Below, piece by piece: positions 54,721-64,000 of a stretch of 64,000 nt of DNA. The notes under the pieces are model-generated. The model saw only the letters and a list, made by a program, of their open reading frames with translations. It had not been told where the DNA came from and made no database searches. The position numbers and the translations under genes were made by a program. Numbering within the stretch: position 1 is the first letter of the stretch; each line of letters opens with the position of its first letter. Origin of the DNA: Pyrus communis (Eukaryota; Streptophyta; Magnoliopsida; Rosales; Rosaceae); contig NC_084816.1 in assembly GCF_963583255.1 (NCBI RefSeq), positions 24,264,119-24,328,118 of the forward strand, in the 5' to 3' direction.

Positions 54721-54828
54721 CTTTGGAGATAGGACTTGAAGAAGGCGAGATGGGGCATGAATAATTGAAGGGTTTGACTTGCACTTGCTGATGAACTCCT
54801 TCAGTTCTCCTACCTTTGCAGCATCCAT
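54721..54828 (-). pseudogene. FAM10/Hsp70-interacting protein (Hip) first-exon fragment
   Basis: The minus strand starts MDAAKVGELKEFISKCKSNP-SIIHAPS, the N-terminal Hip dimerisation domain of plant FAM10 proteins. Two bases are missing after CCATCT, so the expected (L)AFFKSYLQS reading lies in another frame. A GT donor follows at 54,720. No later exon is present in the window. It lies between diverged subterminal-type repeats (about 54,250-54,450 and 55,080-55,240), consistent with gene-fragment capture by a transposon. The identification is from memory of the family. Confidence 0.7.
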
Positions 54829-55239
54829 TCTTCTCTCTCTCACTTTCTTTCTGTCTCTCTCTCTCTCTCTCTCTCATGAATTAGAGGAATCACTTTTCTA
54901 AAAGGTCGAAAGTTGAAGCGCTTTTACGAATGAATGATTACAGTGGAAGGTAGACTTTGGGAAGCTTAATTTGTATTTGATCCTTTTCTACTGGTGGAGG
55001 ATCATGGAGGATTGGGGTTACTCAGAGACCTGGCCACAGTTCTCCATTATTTTTTCAAGTTGATTCTTAATTTTTTTGTTTAAAAAATAATTCTTAAAAT
55101 AACAAAAAATTCTCTCAAAATTCATTCAAATCTTTAATCAAAGTCTATAAGAATTCTTAAAAATCTATTTGAAAGTTGTAAGGATTCTACAATCCTTTGA
55201 ATGTAAGAATAAACTAGACTTAAAAGATTAATACACTAG

Positions 55240-57350
55240 CCAAGAACACAAGGGTTAATCAACTAAATCACAATCCTTAAATTATGTATGTAATATAAGT
55301 GTAAGAACTGTAGCAATGTTCATGGATGAAGAAGCCATGAAAACCTGCACACAACCTTCTCCTCTCTGCAAAACTCAATGCTCTCCAAGTTATAGGTAAT
55401 TGGAATGAAAAGAGCGTGCTTTGTGAGAGCAGGGGCTTGTGGTTTTATACTACAAGACCTGGATCGCCCTATAACAATCCCACAAGGAATACAAGACCAC
55501 ATTCCTTATATCAGTATGAGTCCTATAAACGAGCAAACACAAGAGTCCTCAATATACCAATATGATTGGATTAACTCTTGTCAACATGATTTTGACTTCT
55601 TTATAATATCAATTATCCCAAGACTTGTAAGAATCATACTCATACTCTTACATTCTCCCACTTGAGTATGATTCATCACAACAGATAATCATCTCAAATT
55701 ATTATAAAGGTGATCAAATAAGTCATTCATCAACACACTAGTACATAGACACAACCAGCTTACATAAGCCAAAACAATGAATTTATAATTGCATCTGCAA
55801 CACAAAATACATATTTAACTTACAAATCACAATGTCTAGTTCATGTTCATAGCAATGTATCTAAGCTCAAGAGTAAACCAAGACGTCTACTCCCACTCAT
55901 ATAGCCCAAAATTGATATAAAAAATACCAAACATTCTTGACAGTAAGCTGTCAACTTAAAATTATTCATAATTGTATGAATAAACACACCTATGCATTTT
56001 AAAGTATTGAACTTGAGAATCTTTTTTGTTACATCGCAGAATTAACTCAAAAGTCACAACATACTTAATTTGCAATGTGTAATTATGTGAACTAATATAG
56101 CAAAACCAAACCAATTTGCTCTCACTCATCTAGGCCATACTCAACACAAACAAGTTAAGTACAAGTTAATAGCAACTATATTAACTAAAAGTCATTCCAA
56201 TACAATGAATGACTAATCATAATTCATATGGAAACCAATTTCATTTCCTTTTGAATGCTAACCGACATAATAGGACCCTTCTCATTACTTAACAAATTAA
56301 GTAACACAAATAATTCAACCAATTGCTTCAATAAAACCATAAACTGGTTTTTAAGTATCCAAATGAATTATAATGCCCGGCCTAAATACTCTTAGCCTTA
56401 TGCTTACATTCAAACATATGATTCTCCCACTTAAGCATAAGCAGAATGTACTGCACAACCAATAAAGAAACCGGAGATATGAACCAATTGGTTCCCGATT
56501 CCTCACCAATTGCATAATCTCAGTTTAGTCATATACACCTAAACCATTATATAAACAGTCTATGTATCAAAAGATAGTCACAATCCATTCGGAAAAACTT
56601 ATCTCACATAAACCCAAACTCACTAGTTTCAACAATGATCAAAATCTGAATTGCAAGCACAATATTTTTGCATTCAATTTGATCCTAATTTTGCATTCAA
56701 TTTGATCCTAACTAGTTCAATATCCATCGAGCAAGATCAACTAAAATTTGATACTGTTTGGACATAGAAGCACAAGTTATCTCAATTAAAACGAGATAAT
56801 CAAGATCTCAACTTTTTAACGATATGATTTACATATAATAAATCTTTAACAAGATCGACATGTATCATAATTCAGTCTAGTCCAAAAATCAATTGCAAAA
56901 ATACTAATTGACGCTTCAAAATCTCAAACAATTCCAATCAATAGAAAACCCATAATTTGTCAAATTTCAAAATTAATATCTTATGAACTTTGAGATTGCA
57001 TCAGATATGAATTAAAGGATACATACCAATTAATTAGCAAATTTTCATTAAGAGCAGCGGAAGCAAACAAGAAACGAAAATTCCAGACCAAATCTTGCCA
57101 ATCGATGAGTTCCACTATCATAGCGAAATAGAATGCATTCTTGCCAACAAGACTTCACCAAAACAATTTATATCATTCCTTACAAGGAATAAATACAAGA
57201 ACCTGCACATGTTTTCGGTTATACACTGCAAAGATTGACATTTATCGAACCCAAAGATTCCAAACTCCATCGTTCATATGTACGGAAAACCACAAAACAA
57301 ATTATATGTAGTCTAACCAAAACTGGGGATATGAATTACACTCTTAATTT
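55240..57350 (-). mobile_element. Copia-like non-coding retrotransposon remnant
   Basis: On the minus strand AAGTGGGAGAA (a polypurine-tract-like motif) is followed at 55,652 by TGTAAGAGTATGAGTATG, as at a 3' LTR start, and a TATA-like GTATAAAACC occurs near 55,449. At about 57,030 minus-strand TTGGTATGTATCC resembles a decayed primer-binding site. No gag/pol frame is detectable, and matching LTR pairs could not be shown by eye. Boundaries are approximate. Confidence 0.35.
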
Positions 57351-58753
57351 TAAAGTCATCATTGTGGATACTTGTATAATCTAATTTTGCCTTTTTTTAT
57401 TTTTTTTTATTTTTTATATTAAAATAATAATTCAAACCAGACCAATGCATTGTTACTATATGTATCATAAAGACAAACAATGGCATCCAAATCCATTGGT
57501 TTAATATTAGAATCGCTTGGTCATTAAGCATACTTGCCCAGACAACATCAATTCACGGAGTACTCGTGCAGTCAGATTGATTGCATTCCAAATTGATATT
57601 CATCATATATTTCCCAAAACCAAACAGACAAAAAAGAACGATTGGTGTTGTATATGAACAAGTTTTATCCTCCACCAAGACTAATTTAATCAGAACCATG
57701 AACTCTTTAATGAAAAATAAAGAGCATACATAGACTAAATGTTACAATAATTTATTTATGCAGCAAAAGATGATTTCAGACATCCCACATAAATCACAAG
57801 CTGGCATCCATAGGGATTTTGAGTTTAATCATGCCCTCATAGTATATATACAAATAATTAAACAGGTATAATCAAAATAGCAAAAGCCCTAATTCATCAT
57901 GTTCAAACACATCACACTATAATCATGCATATAAGAAAACAATTAATCATGCATGATATAGTGAACTAAGTTACCATCATTGGATTCATATTCGTCTAAC
58001 CCGATTGCAATTCCTCGGCTCCAAATCAATGAAACAAATTATCTGTCAATGCCTGAGACCCATCCATGCGGATTGCCATCACTTCAAATTCCCATGCATA
58101 GACCCCATATCATTGAGAGTCAGCAATAAACCAATGTCTCGCTTCCACTTCTTGTAATTACTTCCCCAATGAGAATAAGCACACTAGCAAGATTAAGTGA
58201 AACTGCAGACAATTGAAATCTCAAAAGGAGAACCAAAAGTTCTTGATTTCAATCTACCTTCACTTAATAGACACTGATATGAACCAAGTTAGTCATATAT
58301 ATAGATTTTTCATCATGAATGAAAAGTATATATAGATTAAACAACTCATCAGTGAAGAGACAACTCTCAATGCAGATGCAGATTTCAATTTCAATTAAAA
58401 CAAAAAACAATAAAACAATGAATGAGTCAATACCAATATGAAGAATCAGAAAGATAACACTATCTTCGTTCAATGGTTTTTAACAACATAATTAGTTGAT
58501 CAGAATACAAGTTTATTCATTACACTAATAATACAAGGAGGATTAATAAACCAAAATCATCTGAAATTCAAATTGATTACACCCCCTCATATAAACAAAT
58601 TCATATTTCATATATGCTCCATGTGAATTTGATGTGAATGAACTGACATGTATTCCCCTGTGACAGTGATTGATTGATTTGGATACTGTTACAATGGCAT
58701 CACAATTACAGACAAGTTTTATCTCAATGTGAGTGAGCTAAACACAGACTTAC

Positions 58754-59043
58754 CAAAGAGCTTAAGATCTCCGTGTTCGAAAGCCAGAACTTGACCAAAT
58801 GGCTGCATCACTTCAAGCAAAGAAATGTGAGATTTACTGACCATGAAAAGAATACTTGATAGTTTTGTTGTTCTTGTTATCATAGTAATCAGATACTTAC
58901 ATTGAGGGAAATGAAGGGCTCCTTCTTGTGCTCACCATGTCCATCTGAACAAGCTCTAATTCCATGTCTTTCTCATAGAGAGTAGCAAAAACTCGCATTG
59001 CAGCGGTCGAAAAAACGTTCCCGTGGACCTTGATGGCAGCCAT
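58754..59043 (-). pseudogene. Phi-class GST pseudogene, exons 1 and 2
   Basis: Exon 1 (59043-58901) reads [20 protein letters not shown]..., close to the intact GST, but seven bases (GGAGCTG) are missing after the codons for QMDM. It is 143 nt instead of 150 and the frame shifts. Exon 2 (58802-58754) encodes PFGQVLAFEHGDLKLF with intact splice sites; it carries L and H where the intact copy has P and D in the glutathione-binding segment ([11 protein letters not shown]). The gene continues only after a 4.35-kb insertion, to the truncated exon 3 at 53,942. Confidence 0.9.
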
Positions 59044-59179
59044 GACTCTGGAGGAATTGAAAAAGTAAGAAATTCGAGCAACTGTGATGTGATTTGGATC
59101 CTGATATGGCCTAGTCTTTATAAACCAATGATCATTGTGAAGGATCAACTGCTTCTGAAAAAGTGGCTTTTGGCACAAG

Positions 59180-61205
59180 CTAATTAGTTTGGGTGGGAGT
59201 TTTCAATTATTATTTATAGGTTGTTCTTCAAGAATAATATGTTAGTTGGAAAATGATAAGCGAACTGTCATTTTATTCTTCCTATACATTTTTATTTATT
59301 TGTTATTTTCGTTTAATTTATTTAATTCGATGGACTGTGAAATTCAGCTTGCTATTGGTTTTATTTTTCCAAGTTTTGGGCAAAAGCTTATGGTGTCGGC
59401 TGTTTCACCAGCTTCCCGAGGTTTTTTCTGGGGGGTTTCCATATGCACCCATTTCACTCCCTCCAGTCTTATTAAAATGCAAAAGCAAGTCCAAATACGA
59501 CTTTCAGAGGAAGCAAGTGCAAGTCAAAATACGACTTTTGAAGGGAAACTTAATATGAGTTCAATTTTATGAACTATTATTAGTTATGGTTTAATTTTGT
59601 TTAATTTTTGAGTTAGGTTCAGTGATTTTTTTTATCCATATAAACTTATTTGTATTCTCTTGCCAAATTTACCCTTAAATTGACTAATTAAGTAATTACT
59701 GTTTTTTGTTTTTGTTTTTAAAGTTGTGATTAATGTTAATCTTATCCTTAATTATAGAATTAGGGATTTAACTCTCTTTTTTTCTTTTCCTTCCCCAAAC
59801 CGTTCGTTTCTCTTTTCTTGTTTCTCCCTCACAATATCTTTCTTTTCCTGTGTTATTTTGTCTAGTAATCTTCCGTAATATTCCTCTTCTCCTCCTCCTT
59901 CCATAAGGATGATCAATAGTTTTAAAAAAAAGAAATTGCACTAGTCAATCTTGTGTTTTGGGTTCTTCGTCTCATCTTTTTTTTTTTTTTTGCTTCTTTC
60001 TCCTTTATATATATATATATATATATATAATTTTGAAGTTCTATCGAATTAGCATTTTCTCTAGTGTTTCGTCCCCCAATATCATTTTTCTTCACGAATT
60101 TTTTTGGTTTTTATCTACCGATATCACTTGTCCTTTTTTATTTTAGTTATTACATATTTTGTTGATAATCTATCTAAGATTAATTATGTTTATCTACCTG
60201 TACCATAGAGACTTAATATGACTCCAAATTTATGAGCCATTATTAGTTATAGTCTAATTTTGTTTAATTTTTGGATTAATGTTAATCTTATCGAGATTCA
60301 AATAATATAATTTAATTACGTCATTTAATTTACGATTAGGATGGAGTTGATGGACACACTGGAGCTCCTCGTGGAAGGATTTTTCGGTGTGCTTTGGACA
60401 AGAACAGAACACCATGTGTCATTATATAATTGAATGGACACTTGAAAAAAAAATTCCTCCAATATATAATAACATGTTGAGTTCCACCATGTGTTCCGAG
60501 TGTATTGAAAAATCTCTTTTGATCATGCTCCTCCATACCCAAAAAATTATATTTTAGGATATGCTGAGTTTTTAAACGGAGTAAACAAGTAGCAAACCTT
60601 GTCCTCTCTGTCAAAACCAATAATACTCAAACTAACAATAGGTCTTAGTTCAATATTGAGCATGGATTTTGTAAGAACAGAGACTACTATTTATATACAA
60701 TCAACCCATGTAATTCTCCTATTAGAATCCTTATATCAATACTGAACAAGTTACCTTAATGTATACAAAATGTTAAAACCAGTTTTCATACTTTCATTCA
60801 ATCCTTCACAAATAAGGATGAAGTATATCTCTTTAGATTGAGACTTTTCTATACGAAGCAAACAAATAGCAGGCCTTTGGACTTATGGTCATGATCATAT
60901 TCTAACAGAAGGCTCTTCTTGTTACAGGTTAGCCCACTTATTCGTTTGTGTTTTAATTATGTAACCGTATATTTCTAACACAAATGACTGGTTTGGTGGA
61001 ACACAAACTTCAAACACCAAAAGACATCAACCTTCGTAATGACAATGGAAGAACAACCTCAGAAATACAACAGCAGCAGTAGCAGAGTCTCGTCCTCCAA
61101 CTACTTCGGGGAAACAGAAAATCAAACGAATGTTTGATTGATAACAGACGTTATTATTGTAGATCAATGACTCTAATGAGTAAGAAGCAGCAGCAGCAGC
61201 AATCT
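59180..61205. other. Intergenic region between GST copies, repeats only
   Basis: Contains a ~70-bp direct repeat (CTTAATATGA...TTTAATTTTGTTTAATTTTT) at about 59,549-59,615 and 60,212-60,278, a (TA)n microsatellite at 60,006-60,029 and the MITE-like element at 60,377-60,516. No supportable exon. Confidence 0.45.
60377..60516. mobile_element. MITE-like inverted-repeat element
   Basis: The left arm GGATTTTTCGGTGTGCTTTG and the inverse of the right arm, GAGATTTTTCAATACACTCG, match imperfectly. Inner blocks (CACCATGTGTCATTATATAA and the inverse ACATGTTATTATATATTGG) pair. End sequences resemble the MITE at 2219-2338 (ATTTTTC(A/G)GTGTGC). Confidence 0.5.
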
Positions 61206-62343
61206 TTAGTACTTGTTTCGCAGGGCAATGACTTTGTTCCAAGCTGGCCTTGCTGTGATATCCGCTACCCATGCGCTAACATGGGGGCGGGATTCGAACA
61301 GCTTCTTCGATTGTGTCCCCATCAAGTAATGTATAGTGGGAAGGTGGTGAAGATCAGCCAAAGTGAAGCTTTCACCTGCCAAGTATTTCGACTGAGCCAG
61401 ACGAGTCTCATATACATCAAGAACAGCAGCCAACTTGGCTTCATTTTCCTCCACAACTGCCGCGTCTGTGGTCATTTTAAATAGAGGCTTTATAGCTAGC
61501 TCAAAGGCCAGTTTTGAGGCCACCGGGTCGAACTTTTGGCCCTCCACCTCCGACCACAATGATATAATTGCCATCTTCTTCGAGTCTCGGATCACCAGCG
61601 GGGTTCCCTTGTCAGCATACTCGTGGGCAAGGTATTGTGTAATTGCCCTTGATTCTGCATATCAAAAGGTGCACAGCTGATCTTATACGCACAAATTCGT
61701 ATTTCATATATGTTGTGTGTGAATTTGAAGTCACGACTACAATTGCGATGCTGTATTCCAGGTCAATCGAGAACACATGTATTCTTACTTTTTTCCACAC
61801 GAATGTCCGTTATGGGTTTGTGATACCCCGCATCCCAATTACAGATAAGTTTCTCTAGACGTGAACAAACTAAATACAAATTTATCTTAATATAAACAAT
61901 TTCATATTCATATACGCTGTGTGAATTTGATGTGAATGAACTAACATGCATCCTACTGTGATGGTGACTGATTGATTTGGATACCGTCAGAGTGGCATCC
62001 CTAGTTACATAAGGTTATCGAGACGTGAGTGAGCTAACCACAAACTTACCAAAGAGCTTGAGATCTCCGTCTTCGAAAGCTGGAATTTGACCAAATGGCT
62101 GCATCAAATCAAGCAAAGAAATGTGAGATTTACTGACCATGAAAGGAATACTTAGTTTTGTTCTTCATGTTCTCATAGTAATCATTTAGTTACATTCAGG
62201 GAAATGAATGGCTCCTTTTTGTGTTCACCAGCTCCCATGTCGATCGGAACAAACTCGAACTCGATGTCTTTCTCATAGAGAGTAGCAAAAACTCGAATTG
62301 TAGGTGTCGAAAAAACGCTTCCGTGGACCTTGATGGCAGCCAT
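61206..62343 (-). CDS. GSTF: Glutathione S-transferase, phi class, 215 aa
   Basis: Conjugates glutathione to electrophiles or binds ligands; cytosolic, plant-specific phi class. Three exons: 62343-62194, 62098-62050, 61654-61206 (648 nt, in frame), the exon pattern of plant GSTFs. The N-terminal thioredoxin-fold domain has [20 protein letters not shown] with the catalytic serine candidate at about 12, [20 protein letters not shown], and [19 protein letters not shown] (glutathione site). The C-terminal helical domain has [57 protein letters not shown] and [17 protein letters not shown]. Ends ALRNKY. Length and motifs are complete. A pseudogene copy lies 2.2-8 kb away on the same strand, so the pair arose by tandem duplication. 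Confidence 0.95.
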
Positions 62344-63169
62344 GATTCTGAAGGAATTGAGAAAGTAAGAAATTTGAGCAGCTGAGGAACAAGTGGTGTT
62401 ATTTGGATCCTGATTTGCCTAGTATTTATAAGATAAATAATTGATTGGTTGGGAAAGAGTAAGTTATTCATTATTTTTGTTTAATTTATTCAATTGCTTA
62501 TTGTAGAAAGCACTTCAAGTGTTTTTGAAACTTAAAAACATTTTCTCTAAAATTGTTTTAAGTCATTTTAAAAGTACATCCAAACAAGCCTTAAGTTTGT
62601 AACCGTGCTTCCGAAAACTTGAGATCTAGATTCAAATAATATAATTTAATTTAATTACATAATTTAATGGGATCTTTTGATATAGGCGCCTCAGTTTTGA
62701 ATCTTTTAGATCAAACATCCATCTTTTTTAGTGATTTGGTTAAACTTTTTTTTGTCATAATTTTGGTGCTATATGCACATTATATTGTAACAAATTTCCT
62801 ATAATCTAATATTTTAATTACACTCTCATCTGTGAGAGATAATTATTAAAAAAAAAAAAAGAAGTTGGTTAGATTCAATTTATTTTCACAATAATGCTAC
62901 AATTTATTATTAAAAAAAAAAGAAGTTGGTTAGATTCAATTTATTTTCACAATAATGCTACAATTTAGCAATAATTATCTACGATTTAAGATATTTTCTT
63001 TCCAAAATAGTTTAAAATAATTTTAAATCCCACAAAATCAAACATACTGAAATAAAATTTTCTTTTAGTACGTTAAGAGAAAATAGGATTGATAATAACA
63101 TAAACGTACCAAAACACAATGTGTACAAAATAAAACGTACCAAAATAAAAATAATGTACCAATATTAAC
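62344..63169. other. GST upstream region and repeats
   Basis: Promoter side of the GSTF gene, then AT-rich sequence. A 64-bp tandem duplication occupies 62,843-62,969. From 63,100 a degenerate short repeat around AAACGTACCAAAA begins and continues beyond the solo LTR to 63,985. Confidence 0.5.
62843..62969 (+). repeat. 64-bp tandem duplication (2 copies)
   Basis: TATTAAAA...GAAGTTGGTTAGATTCAATT...AATGCTACAATTTA is repeated, identical apart from A-run length. Recent. Confidence 0.9.
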
Positions 63170-63931
63170 TGTGCCGTTTTTGGTTAGGTTTTTGTGAAGT
63201 TTTAAGATAAAAAATGGAGATCCTTTGCAAGCATCTAGGAACATCCGATAAAATTAGGGGTTTGGTGTGTGGAGATTGTTAGATGAGTTATCTTGTCAAA
63301 GCTAGGAATATCAAGGTGAGTGGTTTATGTAATATGTTGCAAATTATACCTATTTTCAAATACCTCTATTTGAAGTCAAACATGTTGGATTTGTGAAAAT
63401 GCTTTCGGAATTATTATCATAGCGATATGTGGAATTGTTCATGGAACATGAGAACTTTAGTGTTGCATTAATCCGAGGGATAAATGTAAACTGCACACGG
63501 AGACATTAGGGCAGAATGGTCAATAGGAGTCACATGGTGAGTTGCTATTTATGAAGGATATAATGAACACATAAAGGGATGATGTGATATGGCATCAAGT
63601 GCATAATGATTTGATATTATTATTGTATTTTCTATAGTGACTAAAATGGCATCGCTTGACTAACATGTTACATATTCTACTCATTGAGCGACGTGGTTGT
63701 TGCTCACCCCTCACCTTTTTATTTTTCAGATGAGTTATTTGACAAGGCACGTGCTAGACGAGTTGAGTTTGGGTTAGACAAGGGATTTAAGAGTCTTCTT
63801 ATTTTTGTGCACTCTGTAAGAATTTTGTAATAATTACTTGTATAAGAGAACCTTTGTTTTACGTTTATAGTTTTACTTTTACTTGCGCACCAGGCGTGGG
63901 GTCCCACCAACCTCGAGTTTGGGGCGTGACA
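63170..63931 (-). mobile_element. Solo LTR (762 bp) with 5-bp target duplication
   Basis: Minus strand starts TGTCACGCCCCAAACTCGAG and ends CGGCACA; plus strand TGTGCCG...GCGTGACA. TTAAC flanks both sides (63,165-63,169 and 63,932-63,936). The flanking host sequence is a continuous AAACGTACC-type repeat. No coding sequence. Confidence 0.75.
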
Positions 63932-64000
63932 TTAACAATATGTATCAAAACAAACGTACCAAAATTGCAAATAAACGTACCGATTAATGATTTTTGTAAA

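Larger units (their letters stand above)
54245..58594. mobile_element. 4.35-kb insertion splitting the GST pseudogene intron
   Basis: Intron 2 of the intact GST is continuous (61,655-62,049). In the broken copy its two halves lie at 54,034-54,244 and 58,595-58,753. Everything between was inserted. Its parts are: 54,245-55,240, with diverged GATTTTAAAAGATTTT/AAATCC-type repeats at both sides and a captured FAM10 exon; 55,240-57,350, copia-like sequence; and about 57,350-58,594, AT-rich without gene content. Confidence 0.7.

Overview
The window is nuclear DNA of a flowering plant. The evidence is multi-intron genes with GT-AG splice sites, AT-rich intergenic sequence full of MITEs, SINE-like repeats and solo LTRs, and plant-only families (MLO, HIPP, phi-class GST, plant CW-type zinc finger). 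The repeat style suggests Rosaceae (apple or pear type), but that is inference from memory of such repeats, not a database match.

Layout. 69-2062 (+): C-terminal half of a PEX6-like peroxisomal AAA-ATPase gene with two in-frame stops and a 1-base deletion (pseudogene). 2.1-9.9 kb: repeats, including a 2,167-bp solo LTR with a perfect 5-bp target duplication. 10,302-17,677 (+): an 11-exon gene for a 1,655-residue CW-type zinc-finger protein. 21,030-27,124 (-): a 19-exon CULLIN1 gene of 738 residues with the neddylation lysine at 682, convergent with the CW gene. 29.36-35.34 kb: a head-to-tail tandem duplication around an intronless MLO1-type gene. The upstream copy is broken by a frameshift and cut at the duplication junction; the downstream copy is an intact 500-residue ORF. 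A solo LTR sits in one unit and a TRIM in the other, and each has its empty site in the sister unit.

36.5-43.1 kb: a second, older tandem duplication of about 2.7 kb. Each unit carries a small ORF of about 90 residues of unknown function behind a TATA box and ACGT elements. 46,745-47,985 (-): a HIPP metallochaperone-like gene ending in a CaaX box. 51,326-52,628 (-): dephospho-CoA kinase, 3 exons. 53,203-53,273 (+): tRNA-Gly(CCC). 53.9-62.3 kb (-): two phi-class GST copies. One is intact (61,206-62,343, 215 residues). The other is a pseudogene with a 7-base deletion, a truncated last exon and a 4.35-kb insertion in intron 2; the insertion itself contains a broken first exon of a FAM10/Hsp70-interacting-protein gene. 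63,170-63,931 is another solo LTR.

The genes form no operon or pathway cluster. CUL1 (SCF ubiquitin ligase), dephospho-CoA kinase (CoA synthesis), HIPP (metal binding), GSTF (detoxification), MLO (calmodulin-binding membrane protein) and the CW protein (likely chromatin reader) act independently. The dominant theme is local duplication, gene decay and transposon turnover. No prokaryote-type system, CRISPR array or biosynthetic cluster was seen.
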